From Gordonia zhenghanii (lineage in GTDB: Bacteria; Actinomycetota; Actinomycetes; Mycobacteriales; Mycobacteriaceae): a DNA stretch of 64,000 nucleotides. The position numbers were made by a program, and so were the translations under genes. The notes below the pieces were generated by a model. It saw nothing but the letters and a program-made list of their open reading frames with translations, did not search any database and was not told the origin of the DNA. The stretch lies in contig NZ_JAKKOQ010000006.1 in assembly GCF_021738965.1 (NCBI RefSeq), positions 248,001 to 312,000 on the forward strand, read 5' to 3'. Below are positions 17,997 through 27,584 of the stretch, one piece after another. Numbering within the stretch: position 1 is the first letter of the stretch; each line of letters starts with the position of its first letter.

Positions 17997-18881
17997 ATGC
18001 GTGTCGCGACGTGGAACGTCAATTCGGTGAAGCAGCGTGTGCCCCGACTGCTGCCTTGGCTCGACGAGCGAGCGCCTGACGTCGTGTGTCTGCAGGAGAC
18101 CAAGGTGTCCGACGACGTGTTCGCGGCCGAGTTGGGCGACGAACTCGCTTCTCGCGGTTACGAGTTCGCCCATGCCGGGCAGGGGCAGTGGAACGGTGTC
18201 GCACTCCTGAGCAAGGTGGGCCTCGACGAGGTCCGAGTCGCGTTCGACGGCGCACCGGGGTTCCCCGACGCCGACGCCGCGCCGGAAGGGCGGGCGATCT
18301 CCGCGGTCTGCGACGGTGTCCGCGTCCACTCGCTCTACGTGCCCAACGGCCGTGAGGTGGACTCCGCCCACTACCGGTACAAGCTGGCCTGGCTCGAGAC
18401 GCTACGGGCATCGATCATCGACGAGGCCGACTCGACGATGCTCTGCGGAGACTTCAACATTATTCCGACCGACCGGGACTGCTTCGACCCGTCGGCGTTC
18501 GTCGGACACACGCACGTGACCTCGCGAGAACGGGACGCACTGACTGAGTTCGTGGACCTCGGATTGCGGGACACGATGCGGGCGCACTGGCCGGACGAAC
18601 AGATCTATACGTACTGGGACTATCGCGCAGGCATGTTCCACAAGGACCTCGGGATGCGCATCGACCTCCTCCTCGCCGGCGGGTCGGTCGCCGACCGCGT
18701 GCAGGCGGCATGGGTGGATCGCAAGGCCCGCAAGGGAACCAAGCCGAGCGATCACGCGCCGGTGTTCGTGGATCTCGACAGCGCACCCGACGGCGACGTC
18801 GGGCCAGTGGTGCCGCCGCCGTCGCGTCCGGCGAAGGTGTCGCCGGGATCGGTGAGCCTGCCCCACACCGTGGCGGATTGA
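17997..18881 (+). CDS. xthA: Exodeoxyribonuclease III (AP endonuclease)
   Basis: A 294-residue exonuclease III/AP endonuclease acting in base excision repair. The metal and active-site motifs are MRVATWNVNSVKQR at the start, CLQETK (catalytic Glu), YVPNGR, GDFNIIPTDRD and the terminal KPSDHAPVFVDL (catalytic Asp-His). The extra about 30 C-terminal residues are proline-rich. A TACGGT box lies exactly six bases before the ATG, so the mRNA is probably leaderless. It is convergent with the MFS gene, with only 16 bp between stops. Confidence 0.96.
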   Translation: MRVATWNVNSVKQRVPRLLPWLDERAPDVVCLQETKVSDDVFAAELGDELASRGYEFAHAGQGQWNGVALLSKVGLDEVRVAFDGAPGFPDADAAPEGRAISAVCDGVRVHSLYVPNGREVDSAHYRYKLAWLETLRASIIDEADSTMLCGDFNIIPTDRDCFDPSAFVGHTHVTSRERDALTEFVDLGLRDTMRAHWPDEQIYTYWDYRAGMFHKDLGMRIDLLLAGGSVADRVQAAWVDRKARKGTKPSDHAPVFVDLDSAPDGDVGPVVPPPSRPAKVSPGSVSLPHTVAD

Positions 18882-18897
18882 CGCGCCGCTGCCTCGT

Positions 18898-20160
18898 CTA
18901 GCGTTCGGCGACCATGTCTTCCAGATAGCGCGGCTTGCAGATGACCCACGCGCCGCACAGCATCACCACGACCATGCCGACGAGGAGCAGAAGGGGAACG
19001 CCCCAGCCGCCGGTCACGTCGTGCAGCACGCCGAACAGCATCGGCCCGGCACACGCGAGCAGGTAGCCGACGCCCTGCGCGAAACCGGACAGCGACGCCG
19101 ACGCCGCACTCGTTCGGGTCCGGACGTTGATGAGCGTCAAGGCCAGTGGGAAGGTCGTCGGACCGAGACCGCAGAGCAGTGCCCACAGCAGGGGTGCAGA
19201 CAGCGGAGCCCACATCAGTCCGGCGAAGCCGGCGAACCAGCAGGCTGCGAACAGCACGGTGAAGCCGAACGGGTTCGCGAACCGGGTCGCCAACGACGGA
19301 GCGACGAACGTCGCGGCCAACCCGACGCCGGAGAACACGGCGACCGCGTTTCCGCCGAGCGACTCGCTGCCGCCGGCGTCGGTGAAGATCTTCGGCAGCC
19401 AGGTGAACATCGCGTAGGTGCCCGCCGAGGTCATGCCGAACATGAACGTCATGCCCCACGCCATCGGGTTGCGCCACATCGAGATCCCGACGTCCGGGAC
19501 CGGCGCGGGGGTGGACGGGTCGTCGAGTGCGGTCGCGGCCTCCTGTCGGAGCCTCGCGCGGCGTTCGCGGACCACCCACAGCCACGGGCCGAGCGCAGCC
19601 AATGGCACGACGGCCCACACGCCGAGCGAGAAGCGCCAGTTCGTCGAGTCGGCCAACGGGATCGCGACCGCGGCGGGAATCACGGTTCCCGCTTGGACGA
19701 ACACGATGTACGCAGTGCTGATCGGAGCGATCCGGTCGGTGAAGTAGCGCTTCACCAGTGGCGGGATCAGGATGTTGCCGATCCCCATGCCGAACAGGGC
19801 GATGCACGACAGGGCGACGAGCACGACGACGTTCTGGCTGAACGATCGCGCGGCGATGCCGACGCCGGTGATCACGACGGCCGCGAGCGTCACCTGTTCG
19901 ATGCCGAATCGGCGGCCCAGTCGAGGCGACACGATCCCCGCGACGCCGAAGGCCAGGGTCGGCAGCATGCCGAGTAGGCCGCTGATCGTGTTGCCGAAGC
20001 CGATGTCCTCGGACACCCGCTCGAGCAGCGGCGTCAACGACGTGACCGCGGTGCGCAGCGAGAACGCGAACACGATGATGGCGAGAAGAACGACGACCCG
20101 GCCCCGCAGACCGCCCGATCCGTATCGTCCGAACGATGGAGTCTGCGTCGTAGTCGTCAC
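18898..20160 (-). CDS. MFS transporter, CynX-like
   Basis: A 420-residue major facilitator protein with about twelve hydrophobic segments. The first (VVVLLAIIVFAFSLRTAVTSL) and the following LGMLPTLAFGVAGIVSPRLGRRFG loop resemble cyanate/CynX-type transporters. Substrate prediction from this family name is unreliable, and M. tuberculosis-type relatives are uncharacterised. The GTG start at 20160 was chosen because the membrane region begins soon after and a CACCAT box lies seven bases upstream, consistent with a leaderless start. An in-frame ATG at 20286 would add 42 residues with no membrane character. It is convergent with xthA. Confidence 0.82.
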   Translation of the reverse strand: MTTTTQTPSFGRYGSGGLRGRVVVLLAIIVFAFSLRTAVTSLTPLLERVSEDIGFGNTISGLLGMLPTLAFGVAGIVSPRLGRRFGIEQVTLAAVVITGVGIAARSFSQNVVVLVALSCIALFGMGIGNILIPPLVKRYFTDRIAPISTAYIVFVQAGTVIPAAVAIPLADSTNWRFSLGVWAVVPLAALGPWLWVVRERRARLRQEAATALDDPSTPAPVPDVGISMWRNPMAWGMTFMFGMTSAGTYAMFTWLPKIFTDAGGSESLGGNAVAVFSGVGLAATFVAPSLATRFANPFGFTVLFAACWFAGFAGLMWAPLSAPLLWALLCGLGPTTFPLALTLINVRTRTSAASASLSGFAQGVGYLLACAGPMLFGVLHDVTGGWGVPLLLLVGMVVVMLCGAWVICKPRYLEDMVAER

Positions 20161-20619
20161 CGGGTCAATGGTGGCAGTCGGACTGCGGGCGAAGCCACTC
20201 GATTTCAGGTGCGAACGGTCACACAGGCCACTGTGCGTGACGCCGGATCGGCGCGTTGCTTTCCGCGCTGTTCGGACCGTGTTCAACCTCGCATGTCAAC
20301 AATTTTGACCGGGGTAAATCCGGGCGGTAAAGTATTGCGTCGGCACCTGCCCACGGTAGATGCTGCCCGCATCAGACGTCGGACCACGTCCGGCGGAGGC
20401 GGGAATCGCGGTTCGACGAAGGTGTGGATGACACACCCGACCTCGGGGTGGCGATATCACAGTTGACCGGCGCAGACGTGCCGGTGGGGCGAGTTGCGGA
20501 CATCGTTCGGAGCGAGTGTGGACTTCTGTCTGCGCTCGGCCTGGAAGACGTGCCCGGAGCACTAACCGTGACGAAGAGAAGGACCGACGGGAGTCGGCCC
20601 ACAAGGAGAAAAGAACTCA
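20161..20619 (+). promoter_or_regulatory. Promoter and leader of the str operon
   Basis: The 459-bp gap upstream of rpsL contains a strong housekeeping promoter: TTGACC (20305-20310), a 17-bp spacer and TAAAGT (20328-20333). This leaves a leader of roughly 280 bases before rpsL, long enough for regulatory structure. AAGGAG precedes the rpsL GTG. A 69-codon open frame (20424-20633) overlaps the rpsL start, but there is no sign that it is translated. Confidence 0.8.
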
Positions 20620-20991
20620 GTGCCAACTATTAACCAGCTGGTCCGTAAGGGCCGCAAGGACAAGGCGACGATCAAAAAGACCGCCGCCCTGAAGGGGAGC
20701 CCGCAGCGGCGCGGCGTGTGCACTCGCGTGTACACCACCACCCCTAAGAAGCCGAACTCTGCTCTTCGTAAGGTCGCCCGTGTGCGCCTCACGAGTGGCA
20801 TCGAGGTCACCGCCTACATTCCGGGTGAGGGCCACAACCTGCAGGAGCACTCGATGGTGCTCGTCCGCGGTGGTCGAGTGAAGGACCTCCCCGGTGTTCG
20901 CTACCGCATCATCCGCGGCTCGCTCGACACCCAGGGTGTCAAGGACCGCAAGCAGGCTCGCAGCCGTTACGGCGCCAAGAAGGGAAGCTGA
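20620..20991 (+). CDS. rpsL: 30S ribosomal protein S12
   Basis: The 123-residue S12 protein of the small-subunit decoding centre. It starts with GTG after AAGGAG and reads [12 protein letters not shown]. The streptomycin-relevant lysines appear as wild type ([13 protein letters not shown] and [11 protein letters not shown]), so no rpsL-type resistance substitution is seen. It is the first gene of the str operon; rpsG follows after five bases. The strong promoter is about 290 bp upstream. Confidence 0.99.
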   Translation: MPTINQLVRKGRKDKATIKKTAALKGSPQRRGVCTRVYTTTPKKPNSALRKVARVRLTSGIEVTAYIPGEGHNLQEHSMVLVRGGRVKDLPGVRYRIIRGSLDTQGVKDRKQARSRYGAKKGS

Positions 20992-20996
20992 TCTAG

Positions 20997-21467
20997 ATGC
21001 CACGTAAAGGACCCGCTCCCAAGCGCCCGCTGATCAACGACCCGGTCTACGGTTCGCCCCTGGTCACGCAGCTCGTCAACAAGATCCTGCTGGACGGCAA
21101 GAAGTCGACCGCCGAGCGGATCGTCTACCAGGCCCTCGAGCAGGCTCGCGACAAGACCGGCACCGACCCGGTCGTCACGCTCAAGCGCGCACTCGACAAC
21201 GTCAAGCCGACCCTCGAGGTCAAGAGCCGACGCGTCGGCGGTGCAACCTACCAGGTGCCGATCGAGGTCAAGCCCGGTCGCGCCAACACGCTGGCTCTGC
21301 GTTGGCTGGTCACGTTCAGCCGTCAGCGTCGTGAGAAGACCATGGTCGAGCGTCTCGCCAACGAGCTGCTCGACGCATCGAACGGTCTCGGCGCTTCGGT
21401 GAAGCGTCGCGAGGACACCCACAAGATGGCTGAAGCCAACCGGGCGTTCGCGCACTACCGCTGGTGA
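20997..21467 (+). CDS. rpsG: 30S ribosomal protein S7
   Basis: The 156-residue S7 protein, which organises the 16S rRNA 3' major domain. It begins [20 protein letters not shown] and ends AHYRW, matching the family length. It starts five bases after the rpsL stop. A 12-bp stem-loop follows in the gap to fusA. Confidence 0.99.
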   Translation: MPRKGPAPKRPLINDPVYGSPLVTQLVNKILLDGKKSTAERIVYQALEQARDKTGTDPVVTLKRALDNVKPTLEVKSRRVGGATYQVPIEVKPGRANTLALRWLVTFSRQRREKTMVERLANELLDASNGLGASVKRREDTHKMAEANRAFAHYRW

Positions 21468-21477
21468 CAACCGCCGG

Positions 21478-21506
21478 ACGCGGATCGGGTCAACCCCGAT
21501 CCGCGT
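21478..21506 (+). terminator. 12-bp stem-loop between rpsG and fusA
   Basis: ACGCGGATCGGG (21478-21489) pairs perfectly with CCCGATCCGCGT (21495-21506) around the loop TCAAC. No T-run follows, so it may be an attenuator, processing site or partial terminator separating ribosomal-protein from elongation-factor expression. Confidence 0.6.
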
Positions 21507-21583
21507 TCATCGGCCCTTTGCCCTCGGGCGGATGGTCGTCGAAGAACCAATTCCAACCTCTAGCGAAAATGCGAGGCGAATAA

Positions 21584-23692
21584 GTGGCACAGGAAGTGCT
21601 GAACGACCTGACCAAGGTCCGCAATATCGGCATCATGGCTCACATCGATGCCGGCAAGACCACCACCACCGAGCGCATCCTCTACTACACCGGTGTGAAC
21701 TACAAGATCGGTGAGACCCACGACGGTGCATCGACCACCGACTGGATGGAGCAGGAGAAGGAGCGTGGTATCACCATCACCTCCGCCGCCGTGACGTGCT
21801 TCTGGGGCAACAACCAGATCAACGTCATCGACACCCCGGGTCACGTCGACTTCACGGTCGAGGTCGAGCGCGCGCTCCGCGTGCTCGACGGCGCCGTCGC
21901 CGTCTTCGACGGCAAGGAGGGCGTCGAGCCCCAGTCCGAGCAGGTCTGGCGCCAGGCGACCAAGTACGACGTTCCCCGCATCTGCTTCGTCAACAAGATG
22001 GACAAGATGGGCGCGGACTTCTACTACACCGTGCAGACGATCATCGATCGTCTCGGTGCGAAGCCGCTCGTCATGCAGCTCCCGATCGGTGCTGAGGATG
22101 CCTTCGACGGCGTCGTCGACCTGATCGAGATGAAGGCGATCACCTGGCGTGGAACCGTCGCGATCGGCGCCGAGCCCACCTTCGAAGAGATTCCCGCGGA
22201 TCTGGCCGACAAGGCCGCCGAGTACCGCGAGAAGCTGCTCGAGACGGTCGCGGAGTCGGACGAGGCCCTCATGGAGAAGTACTTCTCCGGTGAAGAGCTC
22301 TCGATCGACGAGATCAAGGGCGCCATCCGCAAGCTGACCATCAACTCCGAGATCTACCCGGTGCTGTGTGGTTCGGCGTTCAAGAACAAGGGCGTTCAGC
22401 CCATGCTCGACGCGGTCATCGACTACCTGCCGAACCCGCTCGACGTCGGCGAGATCGAGGGACACGACCCGAAGAACGAGGAAGAAATCCTCACTCGTCG
22501 CCCGTCCAAGGACGAGCCGTTCTCGGCGCTCGCGTTCAAGATCGCTGCTCACCCGTTCTTCGGCAAGCTGACCTTCGTGCGTGTCTACTCCGGTCGCGTC
22601 GATCCGGGCACTCAGGTACTCAACGCGACGAAGGGCAAGAAGGAGCGCATCGGCAAGCTCTTCCAGATGCATGCCAACAAGGAGAACCCGGTCGAAGACG
22701 CGGTGGCCGGCCACATCTACGCGATGATCGGCCTCAAGGACACCACCACCGGTGACACCCTGTGTGACGCGAACGCTCCGATCGTCCTCGAGTCGATGAG
22801 CTTCCCGGCACCGGTCATCAACGTCTCGATCGAGCCGAAGACCAAGTCCGACCAGGAGAAGCTGGGCACCGCGATCCAGAAGCTCGCCGAAGAGGATCCG
22901 ACGTTCTCGGTGAACCTCGACGAGGAGACCGGTCAGACCGTCATCGGCGGCATGGGCGAGCTCCACCTCGACATCCTCGTCGACCGCATGAAGCGCGAGT
23001 TCAAGGTCGAGGCCAACGTCGGCAAGCCGCAGGTCGCCTACCGTGAGACGATCCGCAAGACCGTCGAGAAGCACGACTTCACCCACAAGAAGCAGACGGG
23101 TGGCTCGGGCCAGTTCGCGAAGGTCATCGTCAAGCTCGAGCCGTTGGTCGACCCCGAAGAAGAGGGCGCGACCTACGAGTTCAAGAACGCCGTCACCGGC
23201 GGTCGTGTCCCGCGCGAGTACATCCCTTCGGTGGATGCAGGCGCGCAGGACGCGATGCAGTACGGCGTGCTGGCCGGCTACCCGCTGGTCAACCTGAAGT
23301 TCACTCTGCTCGACGGTCAGTACCACGACGTCGACTCGTCGGAGATGGCCTTCAAGATCGCCGGTTCGCAGGCTCTCAAGGAGTCCGCGAAGATGGCTCA
23401 GCCCGTCATCCTGGAGCCGATCATGGCCGTTGAGGTCACGACTCCGGAGGACTACATGGGCGACGTCATCGGCGACCTGAACTCCCGCCGTGGTCAGATC
23501 CAGGCCATGGAGGAGCGCAGCGGTGCTCGAGTCGTCAAGGCTCAGGTCCCGCTGTCGGAGATGTTCGGCTACATCGGAGACCTTCGGTCGAAGACTCAGG
23601 GCCGAGCTAACTACTCCATGGTCTTCGACTCGTACGCTGAAGTTCCGGCGGCCGTGTCGAAGGAGATCATCGCGAAGGCGACGGGCGAGTAG
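21584..23692 (+). CDS. fusA: Elongation factor G
   Basis: The 702-residue translocation GTPase EF-G. The G domain shows [15 protein letters not shown] (P-loop), the switch [10 protein letters not shown] and the guanine-specificity NKMDKMGAD; domains II-V follow with the usual [13 protein letters not shown] and [10 protein letters not shown] segments. The start is GTG (MAQEVLNDL). It is the third str-operon gene, with a 116-bp gap after rpsG that holds a stem-loop. Confidence 0.99.
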   Translation: MAQEVLNDLTKVRNIGIMAHIDAGKTTTTERILYYTGVNYKIGETHDGASTTDWMEQEKERGITITSAAVTCFWGNNQINVIDTPGHVDFTVEVERALRVLDGAVAVFDGKEGVEPQSEQVWRQATKYDVPRICFVNKMDKMGADFYYTVQTIIDRLGAKPLVMQLPIGAEDAFDGVVDLIEMKAITWRGTVAIGAEPTFEEIPADLADKAAEYREKLLETVAESDEALMEKYFSGEELSIDEIKGAIRKLTINSEIYPVLCGSAFKNKGVQPMLDAVIDYLPNPLDVGEIEGHDPKNEEEILTRRPSKDEPFSALAFKIAAHPFFGKLTFVRVYSGRVDPGTQVLNATKGKKERIGKLFQMHANKENPVEDAVAGHIYAMIGLKDTTTGDTLCDANAPIVLESMSFPAPVINVSIEPKTKSDQEKLGTAIQKLAEEDPTFSVNLDEETGQTVIGGMGELHLDILVDRMKREFKVEANVGKPQVAYRETIRKTVEKHDFTHKKQTGGSGQFAKVIVKLEPLVDPEEEGATYEFKNAVTGGRVPREYIPSVDAGAQDAMQYGVLAGYPLVNLKFTLLDGQYHDVDSSEMAFKIAGSQALKESAKMAQPVILEPIMAVEVTTPEDYMGDVIGDLNSRRGQIQAMEERSGARVVKAQVPLSEMFGYIGDLRSKTQGRANYSMVFDSYAEVPAAVSKEIIAKATGE

Positions 23693-23895
23693 TGTCTCGT
23701 CCGCCTTCTTGGCGGAAACCATTGGCGGACCACACCAGCGTGGACAAACCAATACCCCGGTCGGCGGCTCCCGCCGCCGGTCGGGGACCATGTAATAAGC
23801 CTCCCAGTAACGTTGCTGGCTAGTAGCGAGACAGGGAACCCATATCGTCGACCGGGAACCACCCGGTGGCGCAGAGAAGTCCAGGAGGACATCAA
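23693..23895 (+). promoter_or_regulatory. fusA-tuf intergenic leader
   Basis: This 203-bp gap contains a TCCGCC/GGCGGA hairpin (23700-23716) just after fusA and a GC-rich CGGCGG/CCGCCG hairpin about 60 bp later. CCAGGAGGA precedes the tuf GTG. Extra tuf expression from an internal promoter is common in bacteria, but no convincing -35/-10 pair was identified here. Confidence 0.45.
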
Positions 23896-25086
23896 GTGGC
23901 GAAGGCGAAGTTCGAGCGGACCAAGCCGCACGTGAACATCGGCACCATCGGTCACGTCGACCACGGCAAGACCACCACGACGGCGGCTATCACCAAGGTG
24001 TTGGCCGACCAGTACCCGGAACTGAACGAGAGCTTCGCTTTCGATCAGATCGACAAGGCGCCTGAGGAGAAGGCTCGTGGTATCACGATCAACATCTCCC
24101 ACGTCGAGTACCAGACGGAAAAGCGTCACTACGCTCACGTCGACGCTCCGGGTCACGCCGACTACATCAAGAACATGATCACCGGTGCTGCCCAGATGGA
24201 CGGCGCGATCCTGGTCGTGGCCGCCACTGACGGCCCGATGCCGCAGACCCGCGAGCACGTCCTCCTGGCCCGCCAGGTCGGCGTTCCCTACATCCTCGTC
24301 GCACTGAACAAGGCCGACATGGTCGACGACGATGAGATCATGGAGCTCGTCGAGATGGAGGTCCGCGAACTGCTGGCCGGCCAGGACTTCGACGAGGACG
24401 CACCGGTCGTTCCGATCTCGGCGCTGAAGGCGCTCGAGGGTGACGAGAAGTGGGTCAAGTCGGTTCAGGACCTGATGGCTGCTGTCGACGAGTCGATCCC
24501 GGACCCCGTCCGTGAGACCGAGAAGCCGTTCCTGATGCCCGTTGAGGACGTCTTCACGATCACCGGTCGTGGCACCGTCGTCACCGGTCGTGTCGAGCGC
24601 GGTGAGATCAACGTCAACGCTGAGGTCGAGATCGTCGGCATCCGCGAGAAGAGCACCAAGACCACCGTCACCGGTATCGAGATGTTCCACAAGCTCCTCG
24701 ACTCGGCTCAGGCCGGCGACAACGCCGGTCTGCTGCTCCGCGGCCTCAAGCGTGAGGACGTCGAGCGTGGCCAGGTCATCGTGCAGCCGGGCACCACGAC
24801 TCCGCACACGGAGTTCGAGGGCCAGGCGTACATCCTGTCGAAGGATGAGGGTGGCCGTCACACCCCGTTCTTCAACAACTACCGCCCGCAGTTCTACTTC
24901 CGCACCACGGACGTGACCGGCGTCGTGACCCTCCCCGAGGGCACCGAGATGGTCATGCCGGGCGACAACACCGAGATGAGCGTCAAGCTCATCCAGCCGG
25001 TCGCCATGGACGAGGGCCTGCGTTACGCGATCCGCGAGGGTGGCCGCACCGTCGGTGCCGGCCGCGTCACGAAGATCGTCAAGTGA
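23896..25086 (+). CDS. tuf: Elongation factor Tu
   Basis: The 396-residue EF-Tu that delivers aminoacyl-tRNA to the ribosome. It shows [14 protein letters not shown] (P-loop), [12 protein letters not shown] (switch II) and [10 protein letters not shown] (guanine specificity). The C-terminal barrel ends [11 protein letters not shown]. The start is GTG after CCAGGAGGA; the extra in-frame residues upstream are non-homologous. It ends the str operon; a strong intrinsic terminator follows. The S10 ribosomal operon does not follow tuf in this window. Confidence 0.99.
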   Translation: MAKAKFERTKPHVNIGTIGHVDHGKTTTTAAITKVLADQYPELNESFAFDQIDKAPEEKARGITINISHVEYQTEKRHYAHVDAPGHADYIKNMITGAAQMDGAILVVAATDGPMPQTREHVLLARQVGVPYILVALNKADMVDDDEIMELVEMEVRELLAGQDFDEDAPVVPISALKALEGDEKWVKSVQDLMAAVDESIPDPVRETEKPFLMPVEDVFTITGRGTVVTGRVERGEINVNAEVEIVGIREKSTKTTVTGIEMFHKLLDSAQAGDNAGLLLRGLKREDVERGQVIVQPGTTTPHTEFEGQAYILSKDEGGRHTPFFNNYRPQFYFRTTDVTGVVTLPEGTEMVMPGDNTEMSVKLIQPVAMDEGLRYAIREGGRTVGAGRVTKIVK

Positions 25087-25099
25087 TCTTGTGATCAGT

Positions 25100-25159
25100 T
25101 GATCTCGTAACGAGATCAGAAGAAGTCCCGCTCCGATTCGTCGGAGCGGGACTTTTTTT
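25100..25159 (+). terminator. Intrinsic terminator of the str operon
   Basis: A small TGATCTCG/CGAGATCA hairpin (about 25100-25118) is followed by a 14-bp perfect stem (AAGTCCCGCTCCGA at 25123-25136, TCGGAGCGGGACTT at 25141-25154) closed by a TTCG tetraloop. The T-run continues to 25159. This is the only canonical T-tailed intrinsic terminator seen in the window. Confidence 0.95.
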
Positions 25160-25171
25160 GTCCGTCCCGTT

Positions 25172-25261
25172 GGTCGAGCCCCTTCCCGTTGGTCGAGCCC
25201 CTTCCCGTTGGTCGAGCGGAGTCTGTTGAGACAGCTTCGCTGGTCGAGCGGAGTCGAGACC
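25172..25261 (+). repeat. GGTCGAG tandem repeats with 19-bp then 32-bp period
   Basis: GGTCGAGC occurs at 25172, 25191 and 25210 (19-bp period, unit GGTCGAGCCCCTTCCCGTT). It recurs at 25242, 32 bp later, through a TCTGTTGAGACAGCTTCGCT linker. The last copy is the full core GGTCGAGCGGAGTCGAGACC. The 32-bp unit recurs almost identically at 42618-42682, showing a dispersed family. It lies between the str terminator and the next gene. Confidence 0.9.
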
Positions 25262-25358
25262 CCTGTTCCAATCCATGCGTATGATTGGTATTATCTGGAT
25301 CACGACCAGAGTGGCGCGTGACCGCGTCGACATGCGCGATACGACAGTGGAGGACATC

Positions 25359-26186
25359 ATGGGACGGTTCGACGGCAAGAAGGCGCTCATCACCGGCGGT
25401 GCGCGCGGCCAAGGGCGTTCTCATGCCCTGCGTCTGGCTCGCGAAGGCGCCGACGTCGCGATCCTCGACATCGCTGCGCAGGTCGACTCGGTCGTCTACC
25501 CGACGTCGACGCCCGAAGACCTGGCGGCAACGGAGCGCGAACTCAAAGAGCTCGGCGTCCAGGTGCTGGCGATCCAGTGCGACGTCCGTGACCAGGCGGC
25601 CGTCGAAGCAGCTGTGGCCCGCGTCGAAGAGGAGTTCGGCGGGATCGACATCGTCCTCGCGAATGCCGGAGTCATGGCGAGCTACGGCGAGAAGAAGCAC
25701 GACATGGCGGCCTGGGACGACTCGGTCGCGATCATGCTCAACGGCGTCTACTACACGCTTCGCGCGGTGACTCCCGGCCTGATCGAGCGGGACCGCGGTG
25801 GCGCGATCGTCATCACCGGTTCGACGTCGAGCTACATCGGTGTCGCCTATAAGGAAGAGATGCTCAATCCGGGGCAGATGGGCTACGGAGCGGCGAAGAG
25901 CGGTGTCCTGTCGTTGATGCGGAACTTCGCGATGGTGCTGGGGCAGCACGGTGTCCGCGTCAACACTGTCATTCCCGCAGGCGTGACCACGAAGATGATC
26001 AAGAACGAGTTCTTCGAGAAGGATCTGTCCGATGACGCGCCGGGCGGTTGGATGGCGAATGTGATGGGGCACGGACCGGTGGAGCCGGAGGAGATCACCA
26101 ATGCCGTGACCTGGCTCTGTTCAGACGAGTCGCGCTTCGTCACCGGACAGTCGCTCGCCGTCGACATGGGCACGATGTTGCTCTGA
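25359..26186 (+). CDS. Mycofactocin-coupled SDR family oxidoreductase
   Basis: A 275-residue SDR with the glycine motif TGGARGQGRSHALRLA. It also has the long insertion after the second strand (DIAAQVDSVVYPTSTPEDLAAT, split here as DIAAQVDSVVYP and TSTPEDLAAT) that marks the mycofactocin-coupled SDR subfamily. NAG (LANAGVMAS), ITGSTSS and the catalytic YGAAKSG are present. In this subfamily the nicotinamide is buried and is thought to be re-oxidised by mycofactocin. It follows tuf and corresponds by position to M. tuberculosis Rv0687 (memory-based). The ATG at 25359 has GTGGAGG five bases before it; the longer frame runs through promoter DNA. The alcohol substrate is unknown. Confidence 0.9.
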   Translation: MGRFDGKKALITGGARGQGRSHALRLAREGADVAILDIAAQVDSVVYPTSTPEDLAATERELKELGVQVLAIQCDVRDQAAVEAAVARVEEEFGGIDIVLANAGVMASYGEKKHDMAAWDDSVAIMLNGVYYTLRAVTPGLIERDRGGAIVITGSTSSYIGVAYKEEMLNPGQMGYGAAKSGVLSLMRNFAMVLGQHGVRVNTVIPAGVTTKMIKNEFFEKDLSDDAPGGWMANVMGHGPVEPEEITNAVTWLCSDESRFVTGQSLAVDMGTMLL

Positions 26187-26266
26187 CGAGCTCGTCGCGA
26201 CTGGGACTCTGCGCGGCACCCGAACAGGTGACAACCGCGCAATGGGGTGCCGCTAGCCTGGACGTC

Positions 26267-27019
26267 ATGCGCTCTCCACGTCGAACATCCCCGCACGGCG
26301 GTCTGTCGTCGTCGATTCAGGTGTCCGGATCGCTCGACTGCTCTGAGGTTCCGGTGGTCCTTGTGCACGGGATGGGCGGTGACCGGACGACGTGGCGTCC
26401 GCTGGCGAGCAGGCTTCGCCGCGAGGGTCGCACGGTGGTTAGCTTCGACATGCGGGGACATGGCCGGACCGGTCCCGCGGACTCGTATCGGCTGGACGAC
26501 TTCCGCGACGACCTCGCGAGGGTCGTCGATGAAGTCGGCGTGGAACGAGTCGATCTGGTCGGGCACTCGTTGGGTGCCCACACCGCACTGCGGTTCGCGA
26601 TCTCCGCGCCGGAACGGGCGCGGCGGATCGTGCTCGAAGAGGTGCCCCCGATGCCGCGCGATGAGTCCGATCTCGCCGATGAGGTGACGCCCACGACGAC
26701 TCTGGGGGAGCGGATTCGGGGTCTCGGCGCCGTCGTCGCCAACCCGGCGCCGTTCCTCCGATTCGATCGTGCGTTGGGCGAACCGGTGCTGTCGGCGTTC
26801 ACCGTCGCCGAGCCCGCATGGTGGTGCAGTCTGCAGAAGGTCACGGCCCCGACCCTGGTCGTGTCCGGCGGACGGCGCAGTTTTCTGCCGCCGGAGCATC
26901 TGCGGGATCTGGCCTACGCGCTGCCGTCCGGTGACTTCATGACGATCGATGCCGGACACAGCGTCCACCGTGATCGCTGCGACGAGTTCGCAGGCGCCGT
27001 GCTCGCACATCTGGCGTGA
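26267..27019 (+). CDS. Alpha/beta hydrolase
   Basis: A 250-residue alpha/beta hydrolase. VLVHGMGGDRTTW carries the oxyanion loop, GHSLGAHTA holds the nucleophilic serine and DAGHSVHRD holds the catalytic histidine. It could be an esterase, lactonase or C-C hydrolase; no substrate-specific feature was recognised. TAGCCT lies seven bases before the ATG, consistent with a leaderless transcript. It is followed by a flavodoxin-like gene after 36 bp. Confidence 0.85.
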   Translation: MRSPRRTSPHGGLSSSIQVSGSLDCSEVPVVLVHGMGGDRTTWRPLASRLRREGRTVVSFDMRGHGRTGPADSYRLDDFRDDLARVVDEVGVERVDLVGHSLGAHTALRFAISAPERARRIVLEEVPPMPRDESDLADEVTPTTTLGERIRGLGAVVANPAPFLRFDRALGEPVLSAFTVAEPAWWCSLQKVTAPTLVVSGGRRSFLPPEHLRDLAYALPSGDFMTIDAGHSVHRDRCDEFAGAVLAHLA

Positions 27020-27055
27020 CTGGTCCACCGCCACGTTCCGTGTGAGGATCGGGAT

Positions 27056-27517
27056 ATGAATTCGTTGATCGTCGTCGCTTCGAAGTCGCACGGGAACACC
27101 CTCCGGATTGCGGAGGCGATGGCGGAGACGCTCGACGCGACCGTCGTCGCACCCGGTGACGTGTCCGACTCCGAGATCGATGCCGCGGATCTCGTCGGGT
27201 GGGGTTCGGGTGTCTATTGGATGTCGTTCGCTCCAGAACTGACAGCACGGATCGAACGTCTCGCCGTGCGTGACCGCGGCCGCGCTTTCGTCTTCTCGAC
27301 GAGCGGACTGCCCGAGACTCCGCTGCGTCGATACTCCCGCGCGCTGTCGCGATCGCTCACCGGCCGCGGGTTCGAGGTTCTCGACCCGGTGTTCAGTTGC
27401 CGCGGACTCGACACGATGGGGCCGCTCGGGTTGGTCGGGGGAGTGAACAAGGGGACTCCGACGACGAACGATGTCGCGGCCGCACAGGCTTACGCGCGGC
27501 GAATCAGCCAGTCCTGA
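27056..27517 (+). CDS. Flavodoxin-like protein
   Basis: A 153-residue flavodoxin-fold protein. The N-terminal strand and phosphate loop MNSLIVVASKSHGNTLRIAE is the FMN-binding signature, and VGWGSGVYWMSF and FSTSGLPETP form later cofactor loops. It is probably a cytoplasmic one- or two-electron carrier or a small FMN-dependent oxidoreductase. GAGGAT precedes the ATG by six bases, suggesting a leaderless start. A partner cannot be assigned; the nitroreductase next to it may be co-expressed. Confidence 0.8.
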   Translation: MNSLIVVASKSHGNTLRIAEAMAETLDATVVAPGDVSDSEIDAADLVGWGSGVYWMSFAPELTARIERLAVRDRGRAFVFSTSGLPETPLRRYSRALSRSLTGRGFEVLDPVFSCRGLDTMGPLGLVGGVNKGTPTTNDVAAAQAYARRISQS

Positions 27518-27584
27518 ATCGGCGTTCTCGGATGAGCGGTGGAGCGGTTGCGGTGCGTTCCGGCGTGCATGCAAGAGTGACGGT

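Noticed and set aside
20424-20633. 69-codon frame upstream of and overlapping rpsL
   Set aside because: It lies in the transcribed leader, overlaps the rpsL start and shows no recognisable protein feature.
21560-23791. 743-codon open frame antisense to fusA
   Set aside because: It mirrors the highly conserved EF-G gene; composition and lack of homology mark it as a shadow.
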